Source: Acidobacteriota bacterium (GTDB lineage Bacteria > Acidobacteriota > Terriglobia > Terriglobales > Acidobacteriaceae). Taken from it: a stretch of DNA of 64,000 nucleotides. Position numbers and translations under genes: made by a program. The stretch lies in contig JABCZL010000016.1 of the NCBI GenBank assembly GCA_013289685.1, positions 1-64,000 of the forward strand. Direction: 5' to 3'. This document shows, in pieces, positions 15,164 to 26,093 of this stretch; within the stretch, counting starts at the first letter, position 1; each line of letters starts with the position of its first letter. A model generated the notes under the pieces. That model searched no databases and was not told the origin of the DNA. It saw only the letters and a program-made list of their open reading frames with translations.

Positions 15164-15177
15164 TCAGTCCCTTGCGC

Positions 15178-15534
15178 CTATGCTCGTTCAAAATGGTATT
15201 CGTCAATCACTACGCCCACACCGCGCCGGCCCCGATCCTCGAAGCTGCGCACGACCCGCCCACGGCAGTCGATCTGTACATCCTTCCGGGCGCCCACGAC
15301 ATCGCCCGGCAACAAAATCGTGAACTCCACCATCGAGCCCACGGGAACATCTTTGTCCATGGCAAAGAGCACGCCGTTGGCTGAGATGTTTTCCGTCTCT
15401 GCCGAATACGCGCTGCCCTGGCTTTTTACCGACGCTGAGAGATGCAATGGAAAGCGCGGCGCACTCTGCATATCCTCGTAGTGTCCCGACTTGGCCTGCG
15501 CCTCGGTCATCGGTGCTGTGCCTTCCGTTGCCAC
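15178..15534 (-). CDS. PilZ-domain protein
   Basis: A single PilZ domain of 118 residues from a GTG start (an ATG at 15510 is an alternative). It shows the c-di-GMP-binding pattern APRFPLHL (reduced RxxxR) and ENISANGVLF ((D/N)xSxxG), then GSMVEFTILLP and GVGVVIDEYHFER. The second arginine of the first motif is a histidine, which may weaken ligand binding. It precedes the LuxR-type regulator and may pass second-messenger signals to it; that link is inference. Confidence 0.85.
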   Translation of the reverse strand: MATEGTAPMTEAQAKSGHYEDMQSAPRFPLHLSASVKSQGSAYSAETENISANGVLFAMDKDVPVGSMVEFTILLPGDVVGARKDVQIDCRGRVVRSFEDRGRRGVGVVIDEYHFERA

Positions 15535-15827
15535 GCTGAGAAGACCCTTTCCTTCCGGGAGCGCCGTTCCGCTTCCGGACTCTCATCCAAGCTCAAGGGC
15601 AGCGTACACCCACGAATCCGCCAAATAAAGTTACCGAAGTCATTGAACAAATGGGGATAACTGCTTTTATTTGAATGGATTACAAGGTATTCCAAGGGCG
15701 GGATGCGGGCCTGAAACAGCCTGTCGGATGGGTCGATTTCCGGTCAAATCCGGGTCAATTTCCGGTGATTGTCGGAGATAAAACGGCGCAGCAAAAGTCA
15801 GGGACTGAATGCTGAGTACCGAGGTTC

Positions 15828-17231
15828 TTAGAACTTCGTCACCTCAGTGAAGTTGAACTCTTTCACCTTCATTGCCGGTACCACCATGTCGAACGATTCT
15901 TCTCCGCACGAGCGCACTGGCGTGCTCATGGCCTCGACTTTCGACAGCATGTGAATCAGGCTCTCGTTGAAGCGGAAATTTCGGACTCCGCCCTGCACGC
16001 GCCCGTTCTCCACCAAGAACGTGCCGTCGCGGGTCATTCCGGTCAGCATCTTTTCGAACGGCTCCACTTCGCGGATATACCACAGCCGCGTCACCAGCAC
16101 TCCGTGTTCGGTTGACGCAATCATCTGCTCGACTGTCTGCGGATCGCCCACCGGGGCGAACACAATATTCAACGGCATCTCTCCCATCTCGTTGGGCAAC
16201 GCGAAACCGTGGCCTGTCGCCTCGATCGGACCAACTTTATTTTTATGTTCCGAGCGCTTCATTCTCTCGGCTGTCGCGCGTGCATAGACCACGCGCTTCA
16301 CGATTCCGTTTTCCACCAGCCCCACTCTCTGCCGCTGCACACCTTCGCCGTCAAACGGAGACCCTGTCTGCAAAGGATGAGCCACGTCATCCCAAATCGT
16401 GATGTTGTTGCCGAACAACTTCGTACCGATTCGTCCCGTCAGAAAAGAGCGCTGATCGAGAATCGCCATGCCCGAGTAGTCCCAGAACATGAATCCCACA
16501 ATGTCGAGCACGGCCGCAGGCTCCAGGATCACCGTGTATTTCCACGCCGGAATCTCCCGCGGACGCGCCGAATCCAGCGCCTTCTGCGCCGCCACTTCAG
16601 CCAGCGCCAGCGGATTAAGATTCGCCACATCCGGCGAGTTCGCCTTCTGCCAGCCGGAAGAATCCGCCGCCAGCATGGTGATCGAGATTTCAGCCGATGT
16701 CTGCGTATGCCAGCGGCTCAGCCCGCGCGAGTTGAAGATCCCCTCCAAAGACTCCGCGCTGGAAAAGACTCCGGCAGCAGTGAGCTTGTGCTTTTGCGCC
16801 ACGCCAACGATCTTGCTAACACCCTCAGCCCGCAATTCAGGAGTGATGTCCGCAGTCTGCTGAAAATGCCGGGAGGGAACAACTTGTGTGAGGACGGGCG
16901 TCCCGTCCGCGCCGTCCGCAGAGCGGGCGTCCGGCATGGGCAAAAGATCTACATCTGGATGCTGCACCTTCGCCAAACTCTCAGCCGAGCGCACCACTTG
17001 CCGCAAACTTTCTTCATCAAACTTGTTGGTAAAAGCCCGCGCCGTCCGCCCGCCAAACACGCTGCGCACCGAGACCACATGATTCTCCTCCGCCACGTTC
17101 TGGTGAATCGTGTTGTTGGCAAAGCGCGTCAGCGCAAACCGGCCGCCCGAGAAAAGCACCTCAACCTCATCCGCGGATGAGAGTTTCTTGATACGGTCGA
17201 AGATCTCGCCAGCTTGTTCGTGAGTCAGCAT
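15828..17231 (-). CDS. PmbA/TldE-like metalloprotease-family protein
   Basis: About 467 residues from the ATG at 17231 (MLTHEQAGEIFDRIKKL). It has the TldD/PmbA pattern (ENHVVSVRSVFGGRTARAFT; PFDGEGVQRQRVGLVENGIV; HGVLVTRLWYIREV) without the HExxxH zinc motif, as in the TldE/PmbA partner. With TldD it would form a heterodimeric peptidase for small modified or unfolded peptides. It lies directly downstream of tldD with a 37-base gap. A segment near residues 100-125 (DARSADGADGTPVLTQ) is encoded by a palindromic repeat at 16892-16908 and looks inserted. Confidence 0.88.
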   Translation of the reverse strand: MLTHEQAGEIFDRIKKLSSADEVEVLFSGGRFALTRFANNTIHQNVAEENHVVSVRSVFGGRTARAFTNKFDEESLRQVVRSAESLAKVQHPDVDLLPMPDARSADGADGTPVLTQVVPSRHFQQTADITPELRAEGVSKIVGVAQKHKLTAAGVFSSAESLEGIFNSRGLSRWHTQTSAEISITMLAADSSGWQKANSPDVANLNPLALAEVAAQKALDSARPREIPAWKYTVILEPAAVLDIVGFMFWDYSGMAILDQRSFLTGRIGTKLFGNNITIWDDVAHPLQTGSPFDGEGVQRQRVGLVENGIVKRVVYARATAERMKRSEHKNKVGPIEATGHGFALPNEMGEMPLNIVFAPVGDPQTVEQMIASTEHGVLVTRLWYIREVEPFEKMLTGMTRDGTFLVENGRVQGGVRNFRFNESLIHMLSKVEAMSTPVRSCGEESFDMVVPAMKVKEFNFTEVTKF

Positions 17232-17268
17232 TACTTGCCTTGCATTCCTCTGTGTCCTCTGTGGTGAA

Positions 17269-18732
17269 CTAGCTCTTAAACGCGCTCCCCACTTTAATTC
17301 CCCGAAACCGTGACGGCGCCGCACCGTGACCCGTCCCCATCACCTGCTGCGGCTGCCCTTTTCCGCAATTCGGAGTTCCCCACAGCGTCCACTCCTCGCG
17401 CGAGCAAATCGCATCCAGCGCATTCCAGAACTCAGTCGTGATCCCCGAGTACGACGGGTTCTTCACCATGCGGACGCGCTTGCCATTCTTGATTTCCCAA
17501 CCAATTTCGCACCCGAATTGAAAGTTGTAGCGCTTGTCGTCAATCGACCATGAGCGGTTGGTCTGCATGAGGATGCCATGATCAGTCCCCGCAATCAGTT
17601 GCTCAAGGCTCAGCGGTTTCTCTCCCGGCAACAAGCTGATGTTCGTCATCCGGATCATCGGCAGCCGGTTCCATCCCTCCGCGCGCAGCGTTCCTCCGGA
17701 GCGGTTCTCGCCGATGGTGTGCGCAGTTTCCCGCGAACTGAGATAGCCCGTGAACAGCCCGTTCGTGATAATCGGCGTACACTGCGCCGCCACTCCCTCA
17801 TCGTCAAACCCAAACGTACCCAACCCCGGACCATGCTCCTGGCGCGCATCGGCAACCACATTCACCAATTCGCTGCCGTAACGCAGCTTGCGCAGCTTAT
17901 CGATAGTCAGAAAGGAGGTCCCCGCAAAATTCGCTTCCATCCCCAGCACACGATCCAGTTCAATCGGATGTCCCACCGATTCGTGAATCTGCAGCCCGAG
18001 CTGCGAGCTGTCGAGAATGATGTCGAACTTCCCTTCCGGACACTGATCGGCGTGATGCAGCGCCACTGCTTCTTCCGCAATGCGCCGCGCGTTCTCCACT
18101 AACTTCAGCTCCTCGATCAGTTCATATCCTTTGTTCTGCCATTGCCCGCCGTACGAGTTCGGAAACGACCGCTTCTGAATCTCGTTCCCGGCAAACGCAT
18201 ACGCCGCATATCCCGCGCCCGTCGAAAGCTTGGTCTGGTGAATGTCCGCGCCCTCCGACGACACGAACCACTGCTCTTCGCGATTAAAGTTCAGATTGGT
18301 CTCCGCCAAAGTAATCCCCGCGACCGAACATAGCTCCGCATCTATCTTCAACAGCAACTCAATATTCTTTTCGACGGAAACCGTGAAAGGATCGATCTTG
18401 TAAGGCGTGCTCCACTCCGCGACCGCAGGTTTTTCCGGCGCGAGGCGCACATCCTCCTGCTTCACGCGCGCCGAGGCGCGCGCAATCTCGACCGCCTGCG
18501 CTGCAGTCGCTTCGACCGCGCCCCGCCCCAACTCCGAAGAAGCGGCGAAGCCCCATGCCCCGTCGGCAATCGCGCGCACGCTCATCCCCACCGACTCCGC
18601 GTCGGACGCACTGCCCACCTTCCCGTTCTTGGTCGTGAGCGCACGGCTCCGCTGCGCGACCACGCGCACGTCGGCATAGCTGGCCCCACGCAACGCGGCG
18701 ATGTCCAAGGCCCAGTTGGCAATGTGCTTCAT
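17269..18732 (-). CDS. tldD: TldD-like zinc metalloprotease
   Basis: About 487 residues from the ATG at 18732; a GTG at 18753 would add seven. The zinc-binding HESVGH motif lies in LGLQIHESVGHPIELDRVLG and the distal cysteine in QFGCEIGW, matching TldD. The partner PmbA-like gene follows downstream, so both subunits are encoded together. In other bacteria this protease degrades antitoxin and processes peptide antibiotics. Nothing in the sequence ties it to the RiPP-like cluster on the island. Confidence 0.9.
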   Translation of the reverse strand: MKHIANWALDIAALRGASYADVRVVAQRSRALTTKNGKVGSASDAESVGMSVRAIADGAWGFAASSELGRGAVEATAAQAVEIARASARVKQEDVRLAPEKPAVAEWSTPYKIDPFTVSVEKNIELLLKIDAELCSVAGITLAETNLNFNREEQWFVSSEGADIHQTKLSTGAGYAAYAFAGNEIQKRSFPNSYGGQWQNKGYELIEELKLVENARRIAEEAVALHHADQCPEGKFDIILDSSQLGLQIHESVGHPIELDRVLGMEANFAGTSFLTIDKLRKLRYGSELVNVVADARQEHGPGLGTFGFDDEGVAAQCTPIITNGLFTGYLSSRETAHTIGENRSGGTLRAEGWNRLPMIRMTNISLLPGEKPLSLEQLIAGTDHGILMQTNRSWSIDDKRYNFQFGCEIGWEIKNGKRVRMVKNPSYSGITTEFWNALDAICSREEWTLWGTPNCGKGQPQQVMGTGHGAAPSRFRGIKVGSAFKS

Positions 18733-18802
18733 GGAAGAGTTCGAATGTACCACATGGATCGATGTCCACCGCTGTTCTGGAGTTCAGTGAACGCTTCGCC
18801 GA

Positions 18803-19210
18803 CTATGTCAGGATTTTGAAAATAGTTGTGGGATTCGCAGCAAAGGGAGGCTGTGCAACGGTCTCCCACCACTCAGTTTCGCTCACAGCCCCCGGCAGGT
18901 GGTTTGGCAGGGATTTCATCAACTCTGTCCAACCTTTCATCTCCTCATTCACTTCAATTGTTCCTTCATGTGTGACGAACCCAGCACAGATTAGGTCAAC
19001 CGTATAGCAATCTCGTTTATAAGCAACAACGCCTGTCACCTCACTCCACACCAAGCTGGCTGTGCTAACTGACCCGTCGCCATGAGGGACCGTTACAGTG
19101 AGCCCCACCCGATCAAAATGAATTCTCGCCTTTGGTTGACCGTGGCGGACTGTTCGCCAGCGTTCTACGATTCGACTAGGCCAGTCGGGTCTGAGGGTCT
19201 GCGTCTTCAC
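18803..19210 (-). CDS. Conserved hypothetical protein
   Basis: A 135-residue soluble protein with a beta-rich pattern: PKARIHFDRVGLTVTVPHGD, LVWSEVTGVVAYKRDCYTVD and EEMKGWTELMKSLPNHLPGA. I believe this belongs to a broadly spread unnamed family (W-x-x-V-x-x-V-x-A-x-K-R-D core) but cannot name it. It lies 15 bases upstream of the kdsA stop on the same strand, between kdsA and tldD, so it may be co-transcribed with kdsA. Confidence 0.6.
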   Translation of the reverse strand: MKTQTLRPDWPSRIVERWRTVRHGQPKARIHFDRVGLTVTVPHGDGSVSTASLVWSEVTGVVAYKRDCYTVDLICAGFVTHEGTIEVNEEMKGWTELMKSLPNHLPGAVSETEWWETVAQPPFAANPTTIFKILT

Positions 19211-19225
19211 GGAAATAAAACGTCT

Positions 19226-20071
19226 CTACGGAGTACCAGCCGCCGTCTCAAGCCCTTTCCTGATCGCCAGCAATTCCTTCAGCACCCCGCGCAGCTTGGT
19301 CGACTCCAGCGCATTCGCCCCATCCGACTTCGCCTCTTTCGGATTGTCGTGGACTTCCATGAACACTCCGTCCACGCCCGCCGCCACCGCGGCGCGCGAG
19401 AGCAGAGGAATGAACTCCGGTTGCCCTCCGCTCACCGCCGGACCATTCCCCTCGGACTGCGATGACGGCAACTGCACCGAATGCGTCGCATCGAAGACCA
19501 CCGGCGCAAACTTGCGCATGATCGCCAGCGATCGCATATCGACCACCAGATTGTTGTATCCGAAACTCGCCCCGCGCTCGGTCAGAAAGACCTGAGTGTT
19601 CCCCGCGTCGCGGCACTTCTCCACCGCGTGCCGCATATCCCACGGCGAAACAAATTGCCCCTTCTTGATATTGACTGGCCGCCCACTCAGCGCCGCGGCC
19701 ACCACCAGATCGGTCTGGCGACTGAGAAACGCCGGAATCTGCAATACATCCGCCACCTCGGCGACCTTGCCCACGTCCGCAGTCTCGTGCACGTCGGTGA
19801 GCACCGGCACGTTCAGTTCGTTCTTGATCTTCTTTAGAATCCGCAGCCCTTCCTTGATCCCGGGCCCGCGAAAGCTGCGGATCGACGTGCGGTTCGCCTT
19901 GTCGTAGCTCGCCTTGAAAATAAACGGGAAACTCAGGGCCTTCGTGACGCCCTTAATGATTTCCGCCATCCGCATCGCGTGCTCTTCGCTCTCAATCACG
20001 CACGGCCCCGCGATCAGAAAAAGATCGCCAGATCCTACTTGAATGTCTCCGACTTGAAATGCAGTAATCAG
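19226..20071 (-). CDS. kdsA: 3-deoxy-8-phosphooctulonate synthase
   Basis: KdsA condenses arabinose-5-phosphate and PEP into KDO-8-phosphate for lipopolysaccharide. Diagnostic segments are [62 protein letters not shown] and FDATHSVQ. An internal GTG at 19999 would cut off the conserved LFLIAGPC strand. The homologous frame continues upstream to an in-frame stop just before 20084. The only candidates there are CTG at 20071 (an AGAGGGG site about five bases upstream) or the ATT after it, giving 281 residues beginning with [12 protein letters not shown]. An unusual start codon therefore seems required. It lies downstream of pyrG. Confidence 0.9.
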   Translation of the reverse strand: MITAFQVGDIQVGSGDLFLIAGPCVIESEEHAMRMAEIIKGVTKALSFPFIFKASYDKANRTSIRSFRGPGIKEGLRILKKIKNELNVPVLTDVHETADVGKVAEVADVLQIPAFLSRQTDLVVAAALSGRPVNIKKGQFVSPWDMRHAVEKCRDAGNTQVFLTERGASFGYNNLVVDMRSLAIMRKFAPVVFDATHSVQLPSSQSEGNGPAVSGGQPEFIPLLSRAAVAAGVDGVFMEVHDNPKEAKSDGANALESTKLRGVLKELLAIRKGLETAAGTP

Positions 20072-20186
20072 ATCAGCCCCTCTTCACCCCGAGATCGAAT
20101 ACAGAAAAATCGTGAGGAAGTCGCCAAGTCCTTCTCTGGGTTCTCAGCAGCCTTTCTCTGCGAACTCAGCGGTAATGCTTTTCCCC

Positions 20187-21875
<1,689 letters not shown>

Positions 21876-21981
21876 TTAAATTGTTTTTGAAAAATGGTGC
21901 AGGTGGGGTGCACGATCAATTATGCCAGAACTGCCTGTGGAAAGAAACGAAGAATTGGGCGGGTCATGATAAATTTGCAGC

Positions 21982-22656
21982 GTGCGCCAGTTCCTTATCA
22001 TCATGGCGGCCTTTCTACTGGCGGCTCCGGCCGCTGCCCAAACCACCGTCTCCTTTCCCACCGAAGACGGAGGCCTGGTGTATGCCGATGTTTACGGAGA
22101 AGCTGAGAGAGCAGTCGTACTGGCCCACGGCGGGCAGTTCAACAAGGAGAGCTGGAAGAAACAGGCGCAAATGCTCGAGGCGGCAAAATTTCGGGTCCTG
22201 GCCCTCGATTTCCGCGGCTATGGCAAATCAAAAGGCCCCGGTGATTCCGACCCGATGGACGCTCCGCTTTACCAGGACGTTCTCGCCGCCGTCCGCTATC
22301 TGCGAACCTCTGGTGCGAAGAGCGTGTCGGTGGTTGGAGCCAGCATGGGAGGCTGGGCTGCCGGCGATGCCTCCGTCGCTTCGCAGCCGGGTGAAATCGA
22401 TCGCGTGGTATTTCTGGGCTCTGCGCCCGGTCGCCCAGCCAACCAACTCAAGTGCCCCAGCCTGTTCATCGTTGCACGCAACGACGCCAGCGGAGATGGA
22501 CCACGTCTCCCCGGAATCCGCGAACAGTACGAAAAAGCTCCCCAACCAAAAGATCTAATCGTTCTTGAGGGCTCTGCCCACGCTCAGTTTCTATTCCAGA
22601 CCGACCAAGCCGACCGCGTGATGCGCGAGATCCTTCGCTTTTTGTCCGCGAAGTAA
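21982..22656 (+). CDS. Secreted alpha/beta hydrolase
   Basis: A 224-residue protein from a GTG start. The signal peptide (FLIIMAAFLLAAPAAAQ) indicates export. The alpha/beta-hydrolase fold has the nucleophile elbow GASMGGW, an acid in ARNDASGDGPRLPG and the histidine in EGSAHAQFL. The oxyanion segment is VVLAHGGQFNKESW. It looks like a small dienelactone-hydrolase-like esterase; the substrate is unknown. It is divergent from pyrG. Confidence 0.82.
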   Translation: MRQFLIIMAAFLLAAPAAAQTTVSFPTEDGGLVYADVYGEAERAVVLAHGGQFNKESWKKQAQMLEAAKFRVLALDFRGYGKSKGPGDSDPMDAPLYQDVLAAVRYLRTSGAKSVSVVGASMGGWAAGDASVASQPGEIDRVVFLGSAPGRPANQLKCPSLFIVARNDASGDGPRLPGIREQYEKAPQPKDLIVLEGSAHAQFLFQTDQADRVMREILRFLSAK

Positions 22657-22671
22657 TCTCCAAGGCGGGTG

Positions 22672-22708
22672 CCCCATTTCTCGCGCGCTCTCTGCGCGAG
22701 AACTGGGG
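22672..22708. repeat. Dispersed hairpin, copy 1
   Basis: Arms of 15 bases (CCCCATTTCTCGCGC and GCGCGAGAACTGGGG, one mismatch) around the loop GCTCTCT. It lies just after the hydrolase stop and is preceded by GCGGGTG. It belongs to the family also found at 40918, 44705, 47559, 50884, 51414, 56242 and 61274. Confidence 0.75.
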
Positions 22709-22825
22709 AATCCTGTCTTTCCGCTCGCCCAGTTCTCGTCCGGCGCGTTGACTATCTGCTTCCACTCAGCGAGAATACTTAAGGCCGTCCGCAACGGACA
22801 GCCCGTAGTGTCCCCCTCAAACAGT

Positions 22826-22901
22826 GGGCCTGTGGCGCAGCTGGGAGCGCGCTTCCATGGCATGGAAGAGGTCGTCGGTTCGATCCCGACCAGGTCCACC
22901 A
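22826..22901 (+). tRNA. tRNA-Ala (anticodon GGC)
   Basis: A 76-nt tRNA with acceptor GGGCCTG paired to CAGGTCC, containing the G3:U70 wobble that marks alanine tRNAs. The anticodon loop ATGGCAT gives GGC. The T-arm is GTCGGTTCGATCCCGAC and the 3' CCA is encoded. Confidence 0.95.
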
Positions 22902-23052
22902 AATCTCTGAACAACTTAAACGGGGTGTGAGTATCCGGATCCGCCGCGCTTGCGTCATGGTTGTGACTCCCGGCTGCGCGCTAGCGTGTCAGAGCGTATA
23001 ATCCGCGGGGTCAACGGCATGTCTAGCCATGCCCTGGAAAGGAAGAATCGAC

Positions 23053-23709
23053 ATGGGCGATCTGATTGACGTTGCTGGCCTCGGGAAGCTCTCGATCGCA
23101 TCCAAGAAGGATGCCAAGCTGCTGCTGGTGTTTGGCGGCATCCCTGTGGATGAGATAGAGTTCGACGGTGTTCAGCGCAAGACGCCGATTTACGTTTCGA
23201 GTGGCGTCTACATGTGGCCGTTCATGAACGACATCAAGGACAAGTATCACATCTTCGTTTCGGTCAGCAATGATGTGAACGGAACTAAGGCGTATGAGTC
23301 GGTGATCAGCAAGCTCAAGGAGAACAACGTCGCCGTTCCGTCCAAACAGATCCTGTATCTCTTTTCGGGCGGCCAGGCGCCTGGGGTGGACCTGCTGACC
23401 AGCAAAGGCGCGGAAACGTTCTCGTTGATCTTCCTGGTCGACATCTGGATGGGCATCGGCAAGAAATCTGGCTCCAGGTCGCCGGACTTCTATACGCAGC
23501 TGGTCAATAAGCACGCGGACCTGATCTACTACGTCCACACATCAGGCGGGGCCGCGAACAATGATGCCAGAGACACCCTCGTGAGAAAGTTGGGGCCGAG
23601 TGCGATCTTGGTTCAAGGTCAAGCCGGGGAGGACGGGATGCAAACCCACCTGCGAACGAATGCGGTGGCCGTCCGCAAGATCCCAAGAAATGGGCAAACG
23701 AAACCGTGA
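23053..23709 (+). CDS. Hypothetical protein, possibly hydrolase-like
   Basis: 218 residues from the ATG at 23053 with an AAGGAAG site upstream; the longer reading from 23029 lacks one. The alternating pattern LLLVFGGIPVDEIEFDGV, HIFVSVSNDVNGTKAYESVI and QILYLFSGGQAPGVDLL suggests an alpha/beta fold, with LFSGG at a nucleophile-elbow-like position and a possible histidine in YYVHTSGGA. I do not recognise a family. There is no signal peptide or membrane segment, and no operon partner on either side. Confidence 0.6.
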   Translation: MGDLIDVAGLGKLSIASKKDAKLLLVFGGIPVDEIEFDGVQRKTPIYVSSGVYMWPFMNDIKDKYHIFVSVSNDVNGTKAYESVISKLKENNVAVPSKQILYLFSGGQAPGVDLLTSKGAETFSLIFLVDIWMGIGKKSGSRSPDFYTQLVNKHADLIYYVHTSGGAANNDARDTLVRKLGPSAILVQGQAGEDGMQTHLRTNAVAVRKIPRNGQTKP

Positions 23710-23844
23710 GTTGATGCTGTTCCTTCTTGCGAGCGCCGGACCCTCTCCGACAGCGCCTACTTGATCGGGAGCGGCCGAGCGCCGCAGGAACCAGCATTGC
23801 ATTAGACATTCGACGGTGTCGGATAAAGTTCTCACGATGCGCGC

Positions 23845-24348
23845 TTAGGGCCGGATCTCAATCGGCGTCCCATCCGCCACGGCCAGCCAGATTTCGTCGA
23901 TCTCCTGATTGGTGACCGCGATGCATCCATCGGTCCAATCCTTCGCCCGGTGCCCGGCGCCCACCCAGCTGTAACCGTTCGGCAGTCCGTGCACAAACAC
24001 GTCTCCACCTGGGGAGACGCCATTCTTCCGCGCCGCGGCGCGGTCGCGTGCGCTGGGATAAGAAATATGAATCGACTTATAAAACTGACTATGCGCGTTG
24101 CGCGAATCGAGAACGTACTCTCCTTCGGGAGTCTTGTGATCGCCCTGCCGCGTCTTCGCTCCCATTGGATCTCCGCCCAATGAGACGTTGTACGTCTTGA
24201 TGACTTTCCCCTGGCTCAGCAGTTGCAACGTGCGCTCTTTCTTGAGAACGATAACCCGGTCCGCATGCAGCGGCTTCGGCGTGGTCTGTGCGAGAACGAA
24301 CCCGCACCACAACAAAACCGCCAAGCCCGCAAGAACCCGCGTCCGCAT
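23845..24348 (-). CDS. L,D-transpeptidase (YkuD family), secreted
   Basis: 167 residues from the ATG at 24348. A signal peptide (VLAGLAVLLWCGFVLAQ) is followed by the YkuD domain: RVIVLKKERTLQLLSQGKVI, GDHKTPEGEYVLDSRN, VFVHG (His120) and the catalytic WTDGCIAV (Cys142). The enzyme forms L,D cross-links in peptidoglycan or anchors proteins to it. It is divergent from an M23 peptidase gene with only ~47 bases between starts, so the pair may share regulation. Confidence 0.92.
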   Translation of the reverse strand: MRTRVLAGLAVLLWCGFVLAQTTPKPLHADRVIVLKKERTLQLLSQGKVIKTYNVSLGGDPMGAKTRQGDHKTPEGEYVLDSRNAHSQFYKSIHISYPSARDRAAARKNGVSPGGDVFVHGLPNGYSWVGAGHRAKDWTDGCIAVTNQEIDEIWLAVADGTPIEIRP

Positions 24349-24395
24349 CCTCGGGATTATAGCGGTGCAATTTCGCGAAGTGTTACGCTGATGAA

Positions 24396-25361
24396 GTGAC
24401 ACTCCCAAATCGCAAACCAATCATCAGGGCAGGCTCTCGCCTGTCCCGCCGGCGCGAAGCGCGGCGGCTCCGAGCAAACCTTGTCCAACTGATATCGTTT
24501 TGTGCCGTATTCTTCGTCCTTCCCGCCTCCGCCGCCAACTGGACGGTCCAAGCGGAGCCCACGCTCCTGGTCAACGGTGGTCCCGTTCTGTTTCGGGTGA
24601 AGCCGCCCGTCAAGATCGAATCCCTCACCGCCGTATGGCTCGGCCACCAGTTCGCCTTCAGTTACGACGCGTCGACGAAAACCTGGTTCGCCCTGGCCGG
24701 CATTAATCTAGATACGACTCCCGGCACGTACCCACTCGAATTGACCGCCGCGTCTACATCGAGCAAGACTCCATTGTCGTCCACCCGTATGACGTTGACC
24801 CACAGGTTCGCCGTGGTCGACGGGAAATATCCCAAGCTGCCCGGCAAGCTGAGCGTCGAGGGTAAGTTTACCGAGCCAGATCCCGAACAGCAGAAGCAGA
24901 TTGAGGAAGCCAGCCAGGTAAAGAAGGACTACTTGAGCCGGGTTACGCCCGAGCGCGAGTGGTCCGGGCAATTCGCCGCGCCGGCGGATGCCGAAATTTC
25001 TGACGTCTTCGGTATCCGGCGCGTCTTTAACGGCAAGACTCAGAGCACGCATTACGGCCTGGATTTCCGTGTCCACACCGGATCTCCCGTGACCGCGATG
25101 AATGACGGCACGGTGTTGCTGGCGCGGTTTCTTTACTACGAAGGCAACTTCGTCGTGATCGACCACGGCCAGGGCTTGCTGACGCTTTACTTGCATCTCT
25201 CCGAGCTTAAGGTGAAGGAAGGGGATGCGGTGAAGCGCGGACAGGTGGTGGGACTGAGCGGCGGAACCGGACGCGCCACCGGTCCACACCTTGATGTCAG
25301 GGTTCGCTGGCAAGGGATTTATCTCGATCCCGCGCGGTTGCTGCAGTTGCCGCTGCCCTGA
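24396..25361 (+). CDS. M23-family peptidase (LytM domain), secreted
   Basis: 321 residues from a GTG start. A hydrophobic segment near residues 30-48 (LISFCAVFFVLPASAA) is a signal peptide or anchor, then an Ig-like region and a C-terminal LytM domain with THYGLD (His219, Asp223) and LYLHLS (His267). The usual HxH motif reads GPHLDV (His298, Asp300), so one normal zinc ligand is Asp instead of His. It may be a weak endopeptidase or a non-catalytic amidase activator. It is divergent from the L,D-transpeptidase gene. Confidence 0.88.
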   Translation: MTLPNRKPIIRAGSRLSRRREARRLRANLVQLISFCAVFFVLPASAANWTVQAEPTLLVNGGPVLFRVKPPVKIESLTAVWLGHQFAFSYDASTKTWFALAGINLDTTPGTYPLELTAASTSSKTPLSSTRMTLTHRFAVVDGKYPKLPGKLSVEGKFTEPDPEQQKQIEEASQVKKDYLSRVTPEREWSGQFAAPADAEISDVFGIRRVFNGKTQSTHYGLDFRVHTGSPVTAMNDGTVLLARFLYYEGNFVVIDHGQGLLTLYLHLSELKVKEGDAVKRGQVVGLSGGTGRATGPHLDVRVRWQGIYLDPARLLQLPLP

Positions 25362-26093
25362 GCAAAATCCATTGGTGAGCCTGCTTTGATCCGTCGCTTG
25401 ACGCCTTGGGAGATGCATCAATTTTTTTTCTGCTCGATCCTGCAAAATACTGATTCTTTTGTGGTTATGCGAACGGGATGTGCCCTCCGGTCTACAAAAT
25501 CTTGATTCGACGAGACTTGTGGCTAAAATATTAAGGAATAAGGGTTTAGATATGCATTCTGGGCTTCTCTGCTGAGAAGGGGAACTGGCGCCGGACTGCG
25601 TTGGATCGGTGCGCACAGTCCCATTGTGAGCTTTCCATATCCTCAGTCAAGGTTGTACGTCACACGATTGAAGTATTTTTCTGTGGAGGGCTGTGGAAAA
25701 GGCGAAGAGGGGTTGGGCTAGCGCCCTAACACTGCAACGCACTCTTAGGACTACCGCTAGTGGGGCGGACAAAGTACCTCAGGGGCTGAACAGTATGCTG
25801 AAAACTCAGTTGGTCGCCGAAAAACGACGACGAGGGCTGAAGCCCCGATTAATTTTCAGCGGCTTACGCGGCCCTAAAGGGCCGCTCTTCCACGGTAGCG
25901 CCGACAAATCCGAGTTTTTCAGCAAACCGTGAAGCCCAGATCGGTTGAGGCCCGGATATCGCAGCGCTGAAAGCGCTGCGCCACCCAAAGCTAGTTCTAT
26001 AGACTTCGCCGGCGCGGCTGAAAGCCGCACCCTTTCAAAACTAAAACCAAGATCGAGTTGGGACGGCACAGGTTTCGCGGCAGCGGGTTTTGC
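25362..26093. other. Long intergenic region with repeat copy
   Basis: 730 bases without a gene. It includes the TIR-bounded repeat at 25796-25924 and a further palindrome GCAGCGCTGAAAGCGCTGC near 25962-25980. Several open frames here (about 25693-26175) derive from the repeat and are not credible genes. Confidence 0.6.
25796..25924. repeat. TIR-bounded repeat, copy A
   Basis: About 129 bases bounded by TGCTGAAAACTC and GAGTTTTTCAGCA, imperfect terminal inverted repeats. The interior (GAAAAACGACGACGAGGGCT, GCGGCCCTAAAGGGC, CTTCCACGGTAGC) recurs at 28440-28563 with scattered substitutions. The inner GGCCCTAAAGGGCC is itself palindromic. It resembles a miniature non-autonomous element. Confidence 0.75.

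Noticed and set aside
14329-15481. Long plus-strand frames opposite the LuxR/PilZ genes
   Set aside because: Shadows of GC-rich coding sequence; the minus-strand domains are unmistakable.
16209-17180. 323-residue plus-strand frame
   Set aside because: Antisense shadow of the pmbA-like gene, rich in Arg/His as expected of such frames.
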